From contig NZ_CP021080.1 of the NCBI RefSeq assembly GCF_000802245.2, forward strand, positions 6,510,001 to 6,574,000: a DNA stretch of 64,000 nt, in the 5' to 3' direction. The notes beneath the pieces are model-generated. The model was not told the DNA's origin. It did no database searches and saw only the letters and a list, made by a program, of their open reading frames with translations. This DNA comes from Streptomyces pluripotens (GTDB lineage: Bacteria; Actinomycetota; Actinomycetes; Streptomycetales; Streptomycetaceae). Of this stretch, positions 1 to 8,096 are shown piece by piece. How positions within the stretch are numbered: the first letter of the stretch is position 1; every line of letters starts with the position of its first letter. The position numbers were made by a program, and so were the translations under genes.

Positions 1-1
1 C

Positions 2-343
2 CCCCTCGCCGAACTGGCCAAGGACCCGTGGATCAGTCCGTACCCCGGCAACCCCTGCCACGACGTGGTAGTCCTCGCCTGCGAGAGCGCCGGTTTCCAA
101 CCCCGCCTGGAGCATTCCTCCGACGACTTCCGTGCCGTCGTCGCCCTCGCCTCGGCCGACGCGGGCGTGGCTCTGGTCCCGCGGTCCGCCCTGCGCGGCA
201 TGGACCTCAGGGGCGTGGTGGTCCGCCCCGTCGACGGCGTGGCCCCGACCCGCCGCGTTTTCGCCGCCGTACGCCGGGGGGCGGAGGAGCACCCGCTGAT
301 CCACCCGGTGCTGCAGGCGTTGGGCGAGGCGGCGCGGACGTGA
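2..343 (+). CDS. LysR-family regulator, C-terminal part of the effector-binding domain (gene cut by window edge)
   Basis: The reading frame is open from base 2 and ends at TGA 341-343, so only the last 113 residues of a longer protein are present. Phrases such as GVALVPRSAL and the ending HPLIHPVLQALGEA match the end of the substrate-binding domain of LysR-type transcriptional regulators, where the domain makes its last strand-helix pair. The DNA-binding helix-turn-helix lies outside the window. Such proteins usually control a divergent neighbour, which cannot be seen here. Family assignment is from residue pattern only; the target is unknown. Confidence 0.7.
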   Translation, partial: PLAELAKDPWISPYPGNPCHDVVVLACESAGFQPRLEHSSDDFRAVVALASADAGVALVPRSALRGMDLRGVVVRPVDGVAPTRRVFAAVRRGAEEHPLIHPVLQALGEAART

Positions 344-461
344 GGCTGTCCCCGGCCGTGCGGTGAGCCGCGGGGACGAGTTGCGGCCCACGACCCGGAA
401 CCGCCGGTGCCCGGTCGCTCCGGCCGGGTGACTGTCAGTGCCGGCAGCTACGGTGCGTGGT

Positions 462-821
462 ATGCCGGATGCTGACGACGTACGCCGTATTGCCCTGTCC
501 CTGCCGGGCACCACCGAGAAGACCGCCTGGAGCATGCCCACGTTCCGGGTGGCCGGGAAGATGTTCGCGACTCTGCCCGAGGACGAGACCTCCATCGCCG
601 TGCGCTGTCCCAAGGACGAACGCGACGAACTGGCGCTGGCAGAGCCGGAGAAGTTCTGGATCGCCGGCCACGAGGCTCAGTTCGCCTGGGTGAGAGCGAG
701 ACTCGCGGCACTGGAGGACGAGGACGAACTGCGGGACATCCTGGCCGACTCCTGGCGGCAGGCCGCTCCGCCTCGGCTCCTGGACGCCCACCCCGAACTG
801 GGATTGCCGCCAGGGCGGTGA
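462..821 (+). CDS. MmcQ/YjbR-like DNA-binding-fold protein
   Basis: 119 residues, the normal size for the MmcQ/YjbR family (a CyaY-like fold of unknown biochemical role, often called DNA-binding). Seen motifs: an N-terminal DDVRRIALSLPG helix, then WSMPTFRVAGKMFATL, and the closing DSWRQAAPPRLL helix, all typical of the family. ATG 462 is chosen because it gives the usual MPDADDVRR start; an in-frame GTG at 438 would add eight unconserved residues. It stands alone between the LysR tail and the convergent transketolase operon. No substrate or target can be inferred. Confidence 0.85.
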   Translation: MPDADDVRRIALSLPGTTEKTAWSMPTFRVAGKMFATLPEDETSIAVRCPKDERDELALAEPEKFWIAGHEAQFAWVRARLAALEDEDELRDILADSWRQAAPPRLLDAHPELGLPPGR

Positions 822-894
822 GACCGCCGCCCGGCGGTGGGCAACCTCGTGCCGGTGCGGGCGATGGCCCGGGCGCGTCGGTCCGGACGCCCCG

Positions 895-1815
895 TCACAC
901 CCGCACTGGGACCCGGTCCGTTCCCACGAACCCGCCGATCCGCTCACGCAGGCTCCGCGCGTCGAGCCCGTGCGCAGCCTGGTGCTCCTCGATCGTCCCG
1001 TACCGCCGCAGTTCCCGTCGGCTGACGCCGAGGCCCAGCACCCGGTGCGGCACGTCGGACAGCGCCGTGCTCACGGCCGTCGCCGACGTCCCAGCGAGGT
1101 ACGGCTCCACGAGTACGACGTCGGTGCCCGCCATTGCGGTGGCCCGCCGTAGCCCGGCCGCGTCGAAGGGCCGTACGGTCGTCGCGTACAGCACGGTCAC
1201 GTCCAGCCCCTCCGTGGCGGCGAGGACCGCGTCCAGCACCGGCCCGACGGCGGCCACCACACCGCGGCGGCCCGTGCGGACCGTCACGAAGTGGGCACCG
1301 TCGGTCATTCGGCCCTGCTGATTGGCCTGGACGGAGAGCCGCACGTACACCTTGTCGTCGCCCGCGGCGACCGCGTGCCGCAGCAGTGTCTCGGCCTCGT
1401 CGGGATGCCCGGGCACATGCACCGTCCAGCCGTCCAGGGTGTCGAGAAGCGCCACGTCACCGGGGGCCATGTGCGTGAAGCCGCCGGCCGGCCAGTCGAA
1501 GGAGGCGGCCGCGCTCACCAGTACCGCTCCGGCGCCTTGGTGCCCCAGATCCAGCTTGACCTGTTCGAACGGTCGCTCCACGAGGAACGAGGCGAAGGTG
1601 TGAACGACCGGCCGCAGTCCGGTGAGCGCCAGCCCCGCAGCCGCCCCGATGAGGAGCTGTTCGCGGATCCCGACGTTCAGCACCCGGTCGGAGTGTCGGC
1701 GCATGGCCTCACGGAAGCCGTCCTTGCCGATCTCGGCGAGCACGACCGCGAGTCGCGGATTCTCGTCCAGCAGTTGGGAGACGACGGGGGCGAAACGGTC
1801 ACGCATGGTGTCCAT
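895..1815 (-). CDS. Transketolase, C-terminal (pyrimidine-binding plus C-terminal domain) subunit
   Basis: 306 residues. This is the second half of a split transketolase. The start of the pyrimidine-binding domain is followed by VLNVGIREQL, whose Glu normally activates the thiamine diphosphate ring, and HTFASFLVERPFEQ. The end is a transketolase C-terminal domain with VEPYLAGTSA. It would pair with the N-terminal subunit encoded upstream (2035-2742) to transfer two-carbon ketol units. ATG 1815 (MDTMRDRF) is chosen because residues upstream of it are low-complexity and unlike the family. Split transketolases of this kind often belong to special sugar or secondary pathways; the substrate here is unknown. 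Confidence 0.88.
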   Translation of the reverse strand: MDTMRDRFAPVVSQLLDENPRLAVVLAEIGKDGFREAMRRHSDRVLNVGIREQLLIGAAAGLALTGLRPVVHTFASFLVERPFEQVKLDLGHQGAGAVLVSAAASFDWPAGGFTHMAPGDVALLDTLDGWTVHVPGHPDEAETLLRHAVAAGDDKVYVRLSVQANQQGRMTDGAHFVTVRTGRRGVVAAVGPVLDAVLAATEGLDVTVLYATTVRPFDAAGLRRATAMAGTDVVLVEPYLAGTSATAVSTALSDVPHRVLGLGVSRRELRRYGTIEEHQAAHGLDARSLRERIGGFVGTDRVPVRV

Positions 1816-2034
1816 CGGAGGGTCCCTTTCGAGGATGGCGGCGGAAAGGACGTCGGGGGGAGAGGAAGACCCGTGAGCGCAGGACCGCGAGGCGGTAGAG
1901 GCGCACAGGGATGGGAGGGATAGGAGGGACGGGAGGGCTGAGAGGGGCAAGAGAGCCTGGAGGCACGGGAGGCTGGAGGCATGGGACGGCGGGGGCTGGA
2001 GACAGCGGGGGACACGGGAGGGCGGTACGGGGCG
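1816..2034. other. G-rich spacer between transketolase subunit genes with G-quadruplex-like tract
   Basis: A 219-bp gap, long for two subunits of one enzyme. The plus strand is strongly purine-biased and built of GGGAGG/GGCACG-like units. Bases 1908-1937 hold at least five runs of GGG separated by 1-7 bases, which satisfies the usual G-quadruplex pattern on the strand complementary to the mRNA. No ORF with family resemblance, promoter or terminator hairpin is evident. It may simply be a slippage-prone spacer. Confidence 0.5.
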
Positions 2035-2742
2035 TCAGGTGCTCTTCGGCTCGACCCGGGCCACGACCACGTGCGGCCGGCCCGGATGGGGTGCGGTGCA
2101 CGCGGCGTACAGGGCCTCCTGGTCGCGTCCGTCGACGGTCACCGCGGACCAGCCCGCTGCCTCGAACCGGGCGGCGATCCCACCGGGCAGCGCATGGCTG
2201 GCGGAGGAGTTGTCGACCACGACGGTGTGCAGGCGCTCCAGGCCGGCGGGTCCGGCGAAGGCGATGGCCTCGTGGTTGCTTCCCTCGTCCAGTTCGGCGT
2301 CCCCGATCAGCACCCAGATCGCCGGATCGTGCAGTCCCTGTGCGCGCAGTCCCAGCGCACTTCCCACGGCGATCGGGAGCCCGTGCCCGAGCGACCCGCT
2401 GCCGATCTCGGCCCCCGGTACCCGAACGCGGTCCGGGTGGTGCCCGAGAGGGGAGTCGTACGAGCCGAAACCGGGCAGCCACTCGACCGGCACAAACCCC
2501 TTCGCGGCCAGCACCGCGTAGTACGCCATCGGCCCGTGCCCCTTGCTCAGCAGGAAACGGTCCCGGCTGGGGTCCTGTCTCCGCTCCGGCGTGACCCGGA
2601 GCACCCGGTCGTACAGCACCCACAACACGTCGAGCGTGGACGTGGCCGCCGGACCGTGCTTCTCGTCGCCGGTCATCAGCCCCATCAACCGGGGCAGGTC
2701 CTCATAGCCGTACGTACGGCTGTTGTCCGAGGTGATCGTCAT
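2035..2742 (-). CDS. Transketolase, N-terminal (thiamine diphosphate-binding) subunit
   Basis: 235 residues, the first half of a split transketolase. It carries LLSKGHGPMAYYAVLA, the GSLGHGLPIAVGSALG glycine-rich segment, and the cofactor motif GDAELDEGSNHEAI, in which GDxELxEG binds Mg-thiamine diphosphate. It is transcribed first, followed by the C-terminal subunit gene at 895-1815, so the two probably form one alpha2beta2 enzyme. ATG 2742 gives a normal N-terminus (MTITSDNSRTYGY). The family is certain; the physiological sugar or ketose substrate is not. Confidence 0.9.
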   Translation of the reverse strand: MTITSDNSRTYGYEDLPRLMGLMTGDEKHGPAATSTLDVLWVLYDRVLRVTPERRQDPSRDRFLLSKGHGPMAYYAVLAAKGFVPVEWLPGFGSYDSPLGHHPDRVRVPGAEIGSGSLGHGLPIAVGSALGLRAQGLHDPAIWVLIGDAELDEGSNHEAIAFAGPAGLERLHTVVVDNSSASHALPGGIAARFEAAGWSAVTVDGRDQEALYAACTAPHPGRPHVVVARVEPKST

Positions 2743-2869
2743 GCCGACGATCGTGCAACCTCAACCAAACTTGAGGTCAAGCGGGAAAGGTGCGCACGGC
2801 CAACGACCGAGTGCGGTATGGTTTCCCTGTCCGTTCGGCCGGGGAAAGCCCAGGTCAGACGGGGCCAGA

Positions 2870-2943
<74 letters not shown>

Positions 2944-2962
2944 CTCGTGAGAGTCGCATTTC

Positions 2963-2996
2963 AGGGCCGGTTTCAGAGGATTCTGAAACCGGCCCT
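2963..2996 (+). terminator. Hairpin terminator of tRNA-Pro copy 1
   Basis: A perfect 15-bp stem (AGGGCCGGTTTCAGA and its complement) closes a GGAT loop 20 bp after the tRNA. There is no strong T-tract, as is common in Streptomyces. Homologous hairpins follow the other tRNA-Pro copies and the tRNA remnant at 26855. Confidence 0.85.
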
Positions 2997-3323
2997 TGGT
3001 CGTTTGTGGAAACCAGCCGGGGACCTGCGTACTTGACCGGCGCTAGAGTCCGTTCGGCCCGCGGCCGACCCCTTACTGGGAGCTGACTTCCCGCCAGGTG
3101 CGTGGTCTTGTCATCGAGGCAGGTCACCCACCGGTTGTCCCTTTTGGATTGATTTCAGCATGGCAGTGCAGTGGTCGAGCGCCAGGAAAACCCAGAGGGT
3201 GGGCCGCGGTCGGCTGATCGACTGGCCGCACTCGCCCTGCGACAGGTTCCGGACATGCCCCTCTGCGTGCCAAGCAACGATCGCAAGCGCACTGCTCGAC
3301 TCCGTGACTCCCGAAGGACTTCG
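2997..3323. other. Gene-free stretch
   Basis: About 330 bp in which I see no convincing gene. A short minus-strand frame near 3111-3260 contains a VFLALDHCTA-like phrase faintly resembling integrase-core transposases, but it lacks any recognisable context. A decayed IS fragment is possible. Confidence 0.3.
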
Positions 3324-3650
3324 ATGCGCCTCCCGTCCCGTGCCGCCGCCAAGGCGCTCGTCGCCGCGGTTCTCCCGCTGGCCCTTGCCGCCTGCTCCGT
3401 CGGATTCGGATCCGCCGGACCCGGTCTGCCCCGTCAGATCGGTCGATCCGCCGAATCGGCAGGATCTGGCAGCAGCCCGTCCCGCGCCGCCGAACCGGTT
3501 GATCCCAACGCCGGACTGCTGACGGGGACCGAGCTGCAGAAGGCCCTGGCGCCGGCCTTGTCCTTCTGCGCTTTGAGCGGCTGCTGCCAGACCACGGTGA
3601 CCGAATGCGCCTTCCCTGCGGTGACATGGCCCGGCGGCTGCAAGGGCTGA
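3324..3650 (+). CDS. Small putative lipoprotein, possibly C-terminally truncated
   Basis: 108 residues. The N-terminus has three basic residues and a hydrophobic run followed by a lipobox LALAAC, with Cys24 as the predicted lipidated residue, so export and anchoring on the outer face of the membrane are expected. A Ser/Ala/Pro-rich linker follows, then DPNAGLLTGTELQKALAPA, which resembles the start of the domain of Streptomyces lipoproteins of unknown function. The protein ends soon after in a Cys-rich tail unlike a folded domain, which suggests truncation or a frameshift. No operon partners. The export signal is clear; function is unknown. Confidence 0.5.
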   Translation: MRLPSRAAAKALVAAVLPLALAACSVGFGSAGPGLPRQIGRSAESAGSGSSPSRAAEPVDPNAGLLTGTELQKALAPALSFCALSGCCQTTVTECAFPAVTWPGGCKG

Positions 3651-4129
3651 CGGCACGCGGCCGGGAACTGCGGCCCCGGCCCGTCGACTTCACCGCAGTG
3701 CGCTGGTAGTTTCCCGGCCCACAGGGCCGGACGCTGTGCGTGGCGGGGTACTCGCCCAAGGCCGGCCGAGGCCTGTTGCGGCACTAGGATCCAGTCTTCA
3801 CAGACCGGTTGTCCGTGACCTCGGTTCGCCCTCGCACCGGGCTGGCGCATGACCGGCTGGCTGTGATGCCCGAGGCGGGACCTTCCGCCGTCGGCCGCAC
3901 AACCGTCGAGCTCTGGGCCCCCTGCTCGCCGCCCCGCGGGTTCGCCGTGCCCGAACGGTCAGGCCTGCGGCTGCGCACCCTGGCGGACCGGCCATCGAAG
4001 CCACTCGGGCCGTGATGCCGGGGCCCGCCACCCGTCGTCCCGCACGGGCGGACTGCGGACCTGGGCCCATTCCATAAACACTGCTTGAGGGGCATTCAAA
4101 GTCTCCTTATGAAAAAGGAGGGAGATGTG
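3651..4129. other. Gene-free stretch upstream of the lux-like operon
   Basis: About 480 bp without a supported gene. Short frames (for example plus 3809-4015) have no family resemblance. GC content falls towards 4030-4130, consistent with promoter and leader DNA for the downstream operon. Confidence 0.4.
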
Positions 4130-4362
4130 ATGGCCGTCTCTCTTTTCAGGGGAACCCAAAGCGCCCTCCTGTCGTCCCTGCTCCTCGAAATGGCTTGCCA
4201 ACAGGCTGAGTTGGCGTACAGAGCGTCCCGCATGTTGAGATACCCTTGTGATCCGGACGCCCGCGTTCAGCGTGGGTGTGCACCGTTGATTCGCATCGCC
4301 GACGGCACGGCCATCCATAGGTCCGGAACGGCCCGACTCGGCACGCCACCGTCGGCCTTTTT
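4117..4362 (+). promoter_or_regulatory. Leader with strong Shine-Dalgarno and terminator-like hairpin before the lux-like operon
   Basis: A near-perfect ribosome-binding site (GGAGGGAG, 4117-4124) precedes ATG 4130 by six bases. The frame from there runs without a stop into the ligase gene, but its third codon positions are much less GC-rich than the gene itself. Near the end, GGCCCGAC (4330-4337) can pair with GTCGGCC (4351-4357), followed by TTTTT (4358-4362), an intrinsic-terminator shape. An alternative pairing TCCGGAC (4252-4258) with GTCCGGA (4321-4327) also exists. Together these suggest a translated leader and attenuation, but this is inference; an N-terminally extended ligase is the alternative. 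Confidence 0.4.
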
Positions 4363-4396
4363 CGTGTCGGCGATAAACGCCTTCGAGCAGGAATTG

Positions 4397-5659
4397 ATGC
4401 CCGTTCAACCACTTGCGGAGCTCATACGCTTCGTACGCCGCAACTCGCCTTTCTACCGTGACCTCTACGCCCACCTACCCTCCACAACTGACCGGCTCGC
4501 AGAACTGCCGCTGGTGCCTCAAGTCGATTTCTGGCGGGCCAACTCTCCAGGTGACAACAGGCTGCTGACCGCGCCGCTGCACGAGGCAGTCGTCTTCCGC
4601 AGCGGCGGCACGACGGGATCACCGAAGTTCTCCTTCTACACACGCACCGAATGGCGGGAGTTCACCACCGCCTTCGGCGCCGGACTCGTCAACGCCGGAC
4701 TGCGGCCGGGCCACCGGGTCGCCGATCTCTTCTACGCGGGCGACCTGTACGCCAGTTTCAGCTTCGTCCTGGACTCGCTCCACCGGGCTCCCGTGGCCAA
4801 CGTCCGCCTTCCCCTAGGGGGCGCGGCGCCCTGGGAGTCCACTGCCGCAACGCTTGAGGAGTTCCAGGTCCAGGTCGTCGCCGGAACCCCCACCACCCTC
4901 TGCTCGTTGGCCGAGCGCCTCGTCGCAGCCGGGCGTCAACTTCCACACGTGGAACTGCTGTTCTTCGGCGGCGAATGCCTCTTCGGTGACCAGCTCCCCC
5001 AGCTCCGGGCCGCGTTCCCGAAGGCCCGCGCACGCTCCCTCGGCTATGCGAGCGTGGACGCGGGACTGCTCGGGGAAGCGGTGCCCGGCGACGACCCCCG
5101 GGTGCACCGTGCCTTCACCCCGTACACGGTGGTCGAGATCCTCGACGACGACAGCGACCGTTCCGTCGCCGACAACCGCGTACCGGGGCGGCTGGTCGTC
5201 ACCGATCTACGCCGAAGGCTCATGCCAGTGCTCCGCTACCCCGCCGGAGACCGGGCCGAATGGGTGGACCGGGAGGCCGGGGTCTTCCGCCTCCTCGGCC
5301 GTGCCGAGGAAGGCGTGCGGGTCGGTCCGGTGTCCCTCTACACCCAGGACGTCCACGACATCGTCACGGCCGCCGATGCCGCCGGTGAGGTGACCGGCCT
5401 GCAACTCGTGGTACAGCGCAGCAACGGTCGCGACGGTCTGGTGCTGAGACTGGCGACGGGCGAACCCGGCGACGGCAATTCCGCGCTGACGGACGCCGTC
5501 GCCGCCGCGGTCCTCGCCCAGCGCCCGCTCTACGCAAGCGCGACCGCTGCCGGCCATGTCAATCCGCTCACCGTCGAGCGGGTACGCCACCGGGACCTGG
5601 CCGTCAACTCCCGCACCGGGAAACTGATCCGCGTAGTCGACGAACGGCCCTGCTCATGA
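4397..5659 (+). CDS. CapK/PaaK-like adenylate-forming ligase (AMP-binding)
   Basis: 420 residues in the phenylacetate-CoA ligase/CapK superfamily, which adenylates a carboxylic acid and passes it to a thiol. Seen: the family-typical start ELIRFVRRNSPFYRDLY, the ATP-binding loop RSGGTTGSPK at about 68-77, LLFFGGECL, and late FRLLGRAEEGVRVG before the C-terminal lid. ATG 4397 is chosen because homology starts there and AGGA lies six bases upstream. An in-frame ATG at 4130 has a stronger ribosome-binding site but would add 89 unconserved residues. First gene of a coupled operon; its stop overlaps the MFS start (ATGA). Probably selects the acid substrate of the pathway; identity unknown. Confidence 0.82.
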   Translation: MPVQPLAELIRFVRRNSPFYRDLYAHLPSTTDRLAELPLVPQVDFWRANSPGDNRLLTAPLHEAVVFRSGGTTGSPKFSFYTRTEWREFTTAFGAGLVNAGLRPGHRVADLFYAGDLYASFSFVLDSLHRAPVANVRLPLGGAAPWESTAATLEEFQVQVVAGTPTTLCSLAERLVAAGRQLPHVELLFFGGECLFGDQLPQLRAAFPKARARSLGYASVDAGLLGEAVPGDDPRVHRAFTPYTVVEILDDDSDRSVADNRVPGRLVVTDLRRRLMPVLRYPAGDRAEWVDREAGVFRLLGRAEEGVRVGPVSLYTQDVHDIVTAADAAGEVTGLQLVVQRSNGRDGLVLRLATGEPGDGNSALTDAVAAAVLAQRPLYASATAAGHVNPLTVERVRHRDLAVNSRTGKLIRVVDERPCS

Positions 5660-6963
5660 GCGCGGTGGCCTCGCGTGTCCGCCGCCGTCCGCCCCTCGTG
5701 CTGCGCAACCCGTCGTTCGGTCGGGTCTGGGCCGGTCAGCTCCTCACCCAGGCCGCGAACAGGATGTTCCAGGCCGGCGCGGTCTGGTGGCTCGTCGGAT
5801 TCGCGGGCGGCCCGCACCGAGGGCTCGACTCGGGGCTGTTCCTCATGGCCTGCACCCTCCCGGCGGTAGCGCTCGCCCCTGTCATCGCCCGCCTCGTGGC
5901 ACGCCACGCCCACCGGACGGTACTGGCCGCCGCGGCGACCTGCGCGGGCGCCGTGGCCGCCACGGCCACCGGCCTGGCACAGGTCGGGACGCTGCCCACG
6001 CCAGCCGTCTACACGGTGGGACTGGCCCTGGCCGCGTGCCAGGCGGTCTTCGACCCGTGCCTGACGACCTCGGTGCCCGAACTGGTCGAGGACACCGACA
6101 TCGAGGCGGCCACCGGCTTCGAACTGTCCACCCAATCGGTCGCCGGACTCGGCGGAGGACTGTTCGGCCCGCTCGCCGTCGACGCGGGCGGACTACCGGG
6201 CACCGTCGCCGCCTGCGCCATCGGCTACCTGCTCGCCGCCTTGTTGGTCGCCTCCGTCCGCTTCCCGCACGCCGCGGCACCGGCGCCCGACGGGGGGAGC
6301 CCGCGGGTGGACGGCCCGGCCCCCGCACCTCGGGGGCTCCGTCAGGTCCTGGCCGGGCTTCCCTTCATCCGGCGTGTGCTGGTCTGTTTCGCCGCCGCCA
6401 ACGTCTTCACCACCGCCGTCTACGTGGTGATGCCGCTCTACACGCGAAGCGTGCTGCACGCCACCGGTTCCACCGTCGCCTCGCTGGAGGCGGCGCTCGG
6501 CGCGGGCACACTCGTCGGCTCCTTCACCGGCGACCGGGTGCCCGGGCGTCCGGTCACCGTCGGCAGCGTGTGCCTGGCCGTACTGGCCACTGTCCTCGGC
6601 CTGCCGGGTCTGGTCGCCGGCCACGCGGTCGCGCTCGTCGCACTGGGGGTCGCCGGTTGGTGCGTCGGCGTGATCGGCGTGCGCTTCGTCGCCCTCTTCC
6701 AGCGGCTGGTGCCCGCCCACGACAAGCCGGGATTCTTCGCCGTCATGCAGGCACTGCTCGGTGCCACGTTCCCCGTGTCCTGCCTCGTCTTCGGCGTGCT
6801 CGGTGACCATCTGCCGGCCCGCACGCTCTGCCTGGTGCAGGGCGCCGGTCTCGTCCCGGTGGCCGTTGCCCTGTGGTTCCTCGGCGGGCGGGCGGAGACC
6901 GGTGGGCCGCGGGCACCCACCACGCCCTCGGGCCCCCTCGAACCGGCGGGGGAGAGACCGTGA
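5656..6963 (+). CDS. Major facilitator superfamily transporter (drug/siderophore exporter type)
   Basis: 435 residues with about twelve hydrophobic segments. The N-terminal RNPSFGRVWAGQLLTQAANRMFQ and the central cytoplasmic loop match the MFS_3/EntS-like exporters. Its start overlaps the stop of the ligase gene by four bases and its stop overlaps the GTG of the acetyltransferase gene, so it is translated within the operon. In this setting it most likely exports the product of the lux-like pathway or protects against it. An importer role cannot be excluded from sequence. The C-terminal tail is Pro-rich and charged. Confidence 0.88.
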   Translation: MSAVASRVRRRPPLVLRNPSFGRVWAGQLLTQAANRMFQAGAVWWLVGFAGGPHRGLDSGLFLMACTLPAVALAPVIARLVARHAHRTVLAAAATCAGAVAATATGLAQVGTLPTPAVYTVGLALAACQAVFDPCLTTSVPELVEDTDIEAATGFELSTQSVAGLGGGLFGPLAVDAGGLPGTVAACAIGYLLAALLVASVRFPHAAAPAPDGGSPRVDGPAPAPRGLRQVLAGLPFIRRVLVCFAAANVFTTAVYVVMPLYTRSVLHATGSTVASLEAALGAGTLVGSFTGDRVPGRPVTVGSVCLAVLATVLGLPGLVAGHAVALVALGVAGWCVGVIGVRFVALFQRLVPAHDKPGFFAVMQALLGATFPVSCLVFGVLGDHLPARTLCLVQGAGLVPVAVALWFLGGRAETGGPRAPTTPSGPLEPAGERP

Positions 6964-8096
6964 ACGCCGTCCTGTCCCCGGCCTCCGTCCAGGACATCGC
7001 GGAGCTGCGGCAGCTGTACTTCGAGGTGTACGGGCACGGCTACCCGGTACCGCTCGGCAGCGACCCGGCCGTGATGCGCCGCCTCATCACCGACGGCACC
7101 GCGCACTGGTTCACCGCCCGCACCGGCGGGGGCGACCTCGTCGGCTCCGCCGTCGTACAGACCGATCCGGGCAGCTGTATCGGCAAACTCGTCGGCCTCG
7201 CCGTCCATCCCGGGCACCGCGGCGACGGACTCGCCTCCCGGCTCACCGGCGCCGTCTGCGAGGAGGCCTTCGCCACCGGTCGTCTCGACTCGGTGTACAC
7301 CACCGTCCGCGTCGTCACCGAAGGCCCCCAGCGCGTCGTCGTGCACAACGGCTTCCGGCCGCTCGGGCTGCTGCCGAACGCCGTCGAGGTCGAGGGCTGC
7401 GAGAGCCTCGCGCTGTTCGCCCGCTACGCCGACGGCGTGCTCGACCGACGCACTCCCGCCGGACACGTGCCCGAGGCCCTGTCGGCGCTGCTGGCCGCCG
7501 CATCCGCCGTCACCGGCATCGACTGCACGGGCACCGGATTCCTCCCCGGACACCGGGTGGCGCCCTCCGCGGCCGGCACCGCACCGGTAGAGCTGATCGA
7601 GGCCCCGGCCTTCGTCCGGCGCCGCTTCCTGGAACGCTTCCCCGACGCGGAGGACCGCTTCTTCCCGCTGCACACACCGAACGCGCTCCTGGTCGCCGCC
7701 GACGGCGGCTTCGAAGCGTACGCCGACCTCGACCCGGTGGCCGGCAGCTGCGCCCTGGTCGCAGTGCATCCCCATCCGGCCGCGGTCACCGGCGCCCTGG
7801 AGGCGGTGATGACCGCGGTCACCCGGGCAGGCGCGGACTACGCGGAGACGCTGCTGCCGCTCGCCGACACCGAGGCACTGGAGGTCTTCCTGGGCTCGGG
7901 GTTCGTGCCGAGCGCGGTCTACCCGGCGATGCGCCGCATCCGCGACCGGTTCCACGACTACGTCGTACTCTCCCGCACCAGCCGCCAGATCGACTTCCGC
8001 ACGACGGCCGTCAGCCCCTTGCTGCAGCCCTACCTCGACGCCTACCTGACCACCTGGACCGCCACCTACCTGCCCGTTCACGAGGTACCCCGATGA
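6960..8096 (+). CDS. GNAT-family N-acyltransferase, two-lobed
   Basis: 378 residues. The first half is a GNAT domain: IGKLVGLAVHPGHRGDGLASRL contains the acyl-CoA pyrophosphate-binding signature (R/Q)xxGx(G/A), followed by VVVHNGFRPLG. The second half (about 190-370) looks like a degenerate second GNAT fold, with HPHPAAVTGALEAVMTAV and ALEVFLGSGFVPSAVYPAM. GTG 6960 overlaps the MFS stop (GTGA); its own stop overlaps the LuxE-like ATG. Such enzymes move an acyl group from a thioester to an amine. Here it could join the activated acid to an amino partner, or acetylate the product. Confidence 0.82.
   Translation: MNAVLSPASVQDIAELRQLYFEVYGHGYPVPLGSDPAVMRRLITDGTAHWFTARTGGGDLVGSAVVQTDPGSCIGKLVGLAVHPGHRGDGLASRLTGAVCEEAFATGRLDSVYTTVRVVTEGPQRVVVHNGFRPLGLLPNAVEVEGCESLALFARYADGVLDRRTPAGHVPEALSALLAAASAVTGIDCTGTGFLPGHRVAPSAAGTAPVELIEAPAFVRRRFLERFPDAEDRFFPLHTPNALLVAADGGFEAYADLDPVAGSCALVAVHPHPAAVTGALEAVMTAVTRAGADYAETLLPLADTEALEVFLGSGFVPSAVYPAMRRIRDRFHDYVVLSRTSRQIDFRTTAVSPLLQPYLDAYLTTWTATYLPVHEVPR

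Noticed and set aside
3111..3260. Minus-strand phrase resembling an integrase-core transposase (VFLALDHCTA)
   Set aside because: Only about ten residues match and no DDE residues or IS ends are present; too little to call a remnant.
3809..4015. Small plus-strand open frame
   Set aside because: No ribosome-binding site, no family resemblance, composition of non-coding high-GC DNA.
6438..8081. Minus-strand open frame of 547 codons opposite the MFS and GNAT genes
   Set aside because: Antisense shadow; repetitive GGE/RRG composition, and the plus-strand genes overlap each other in operon fashion.
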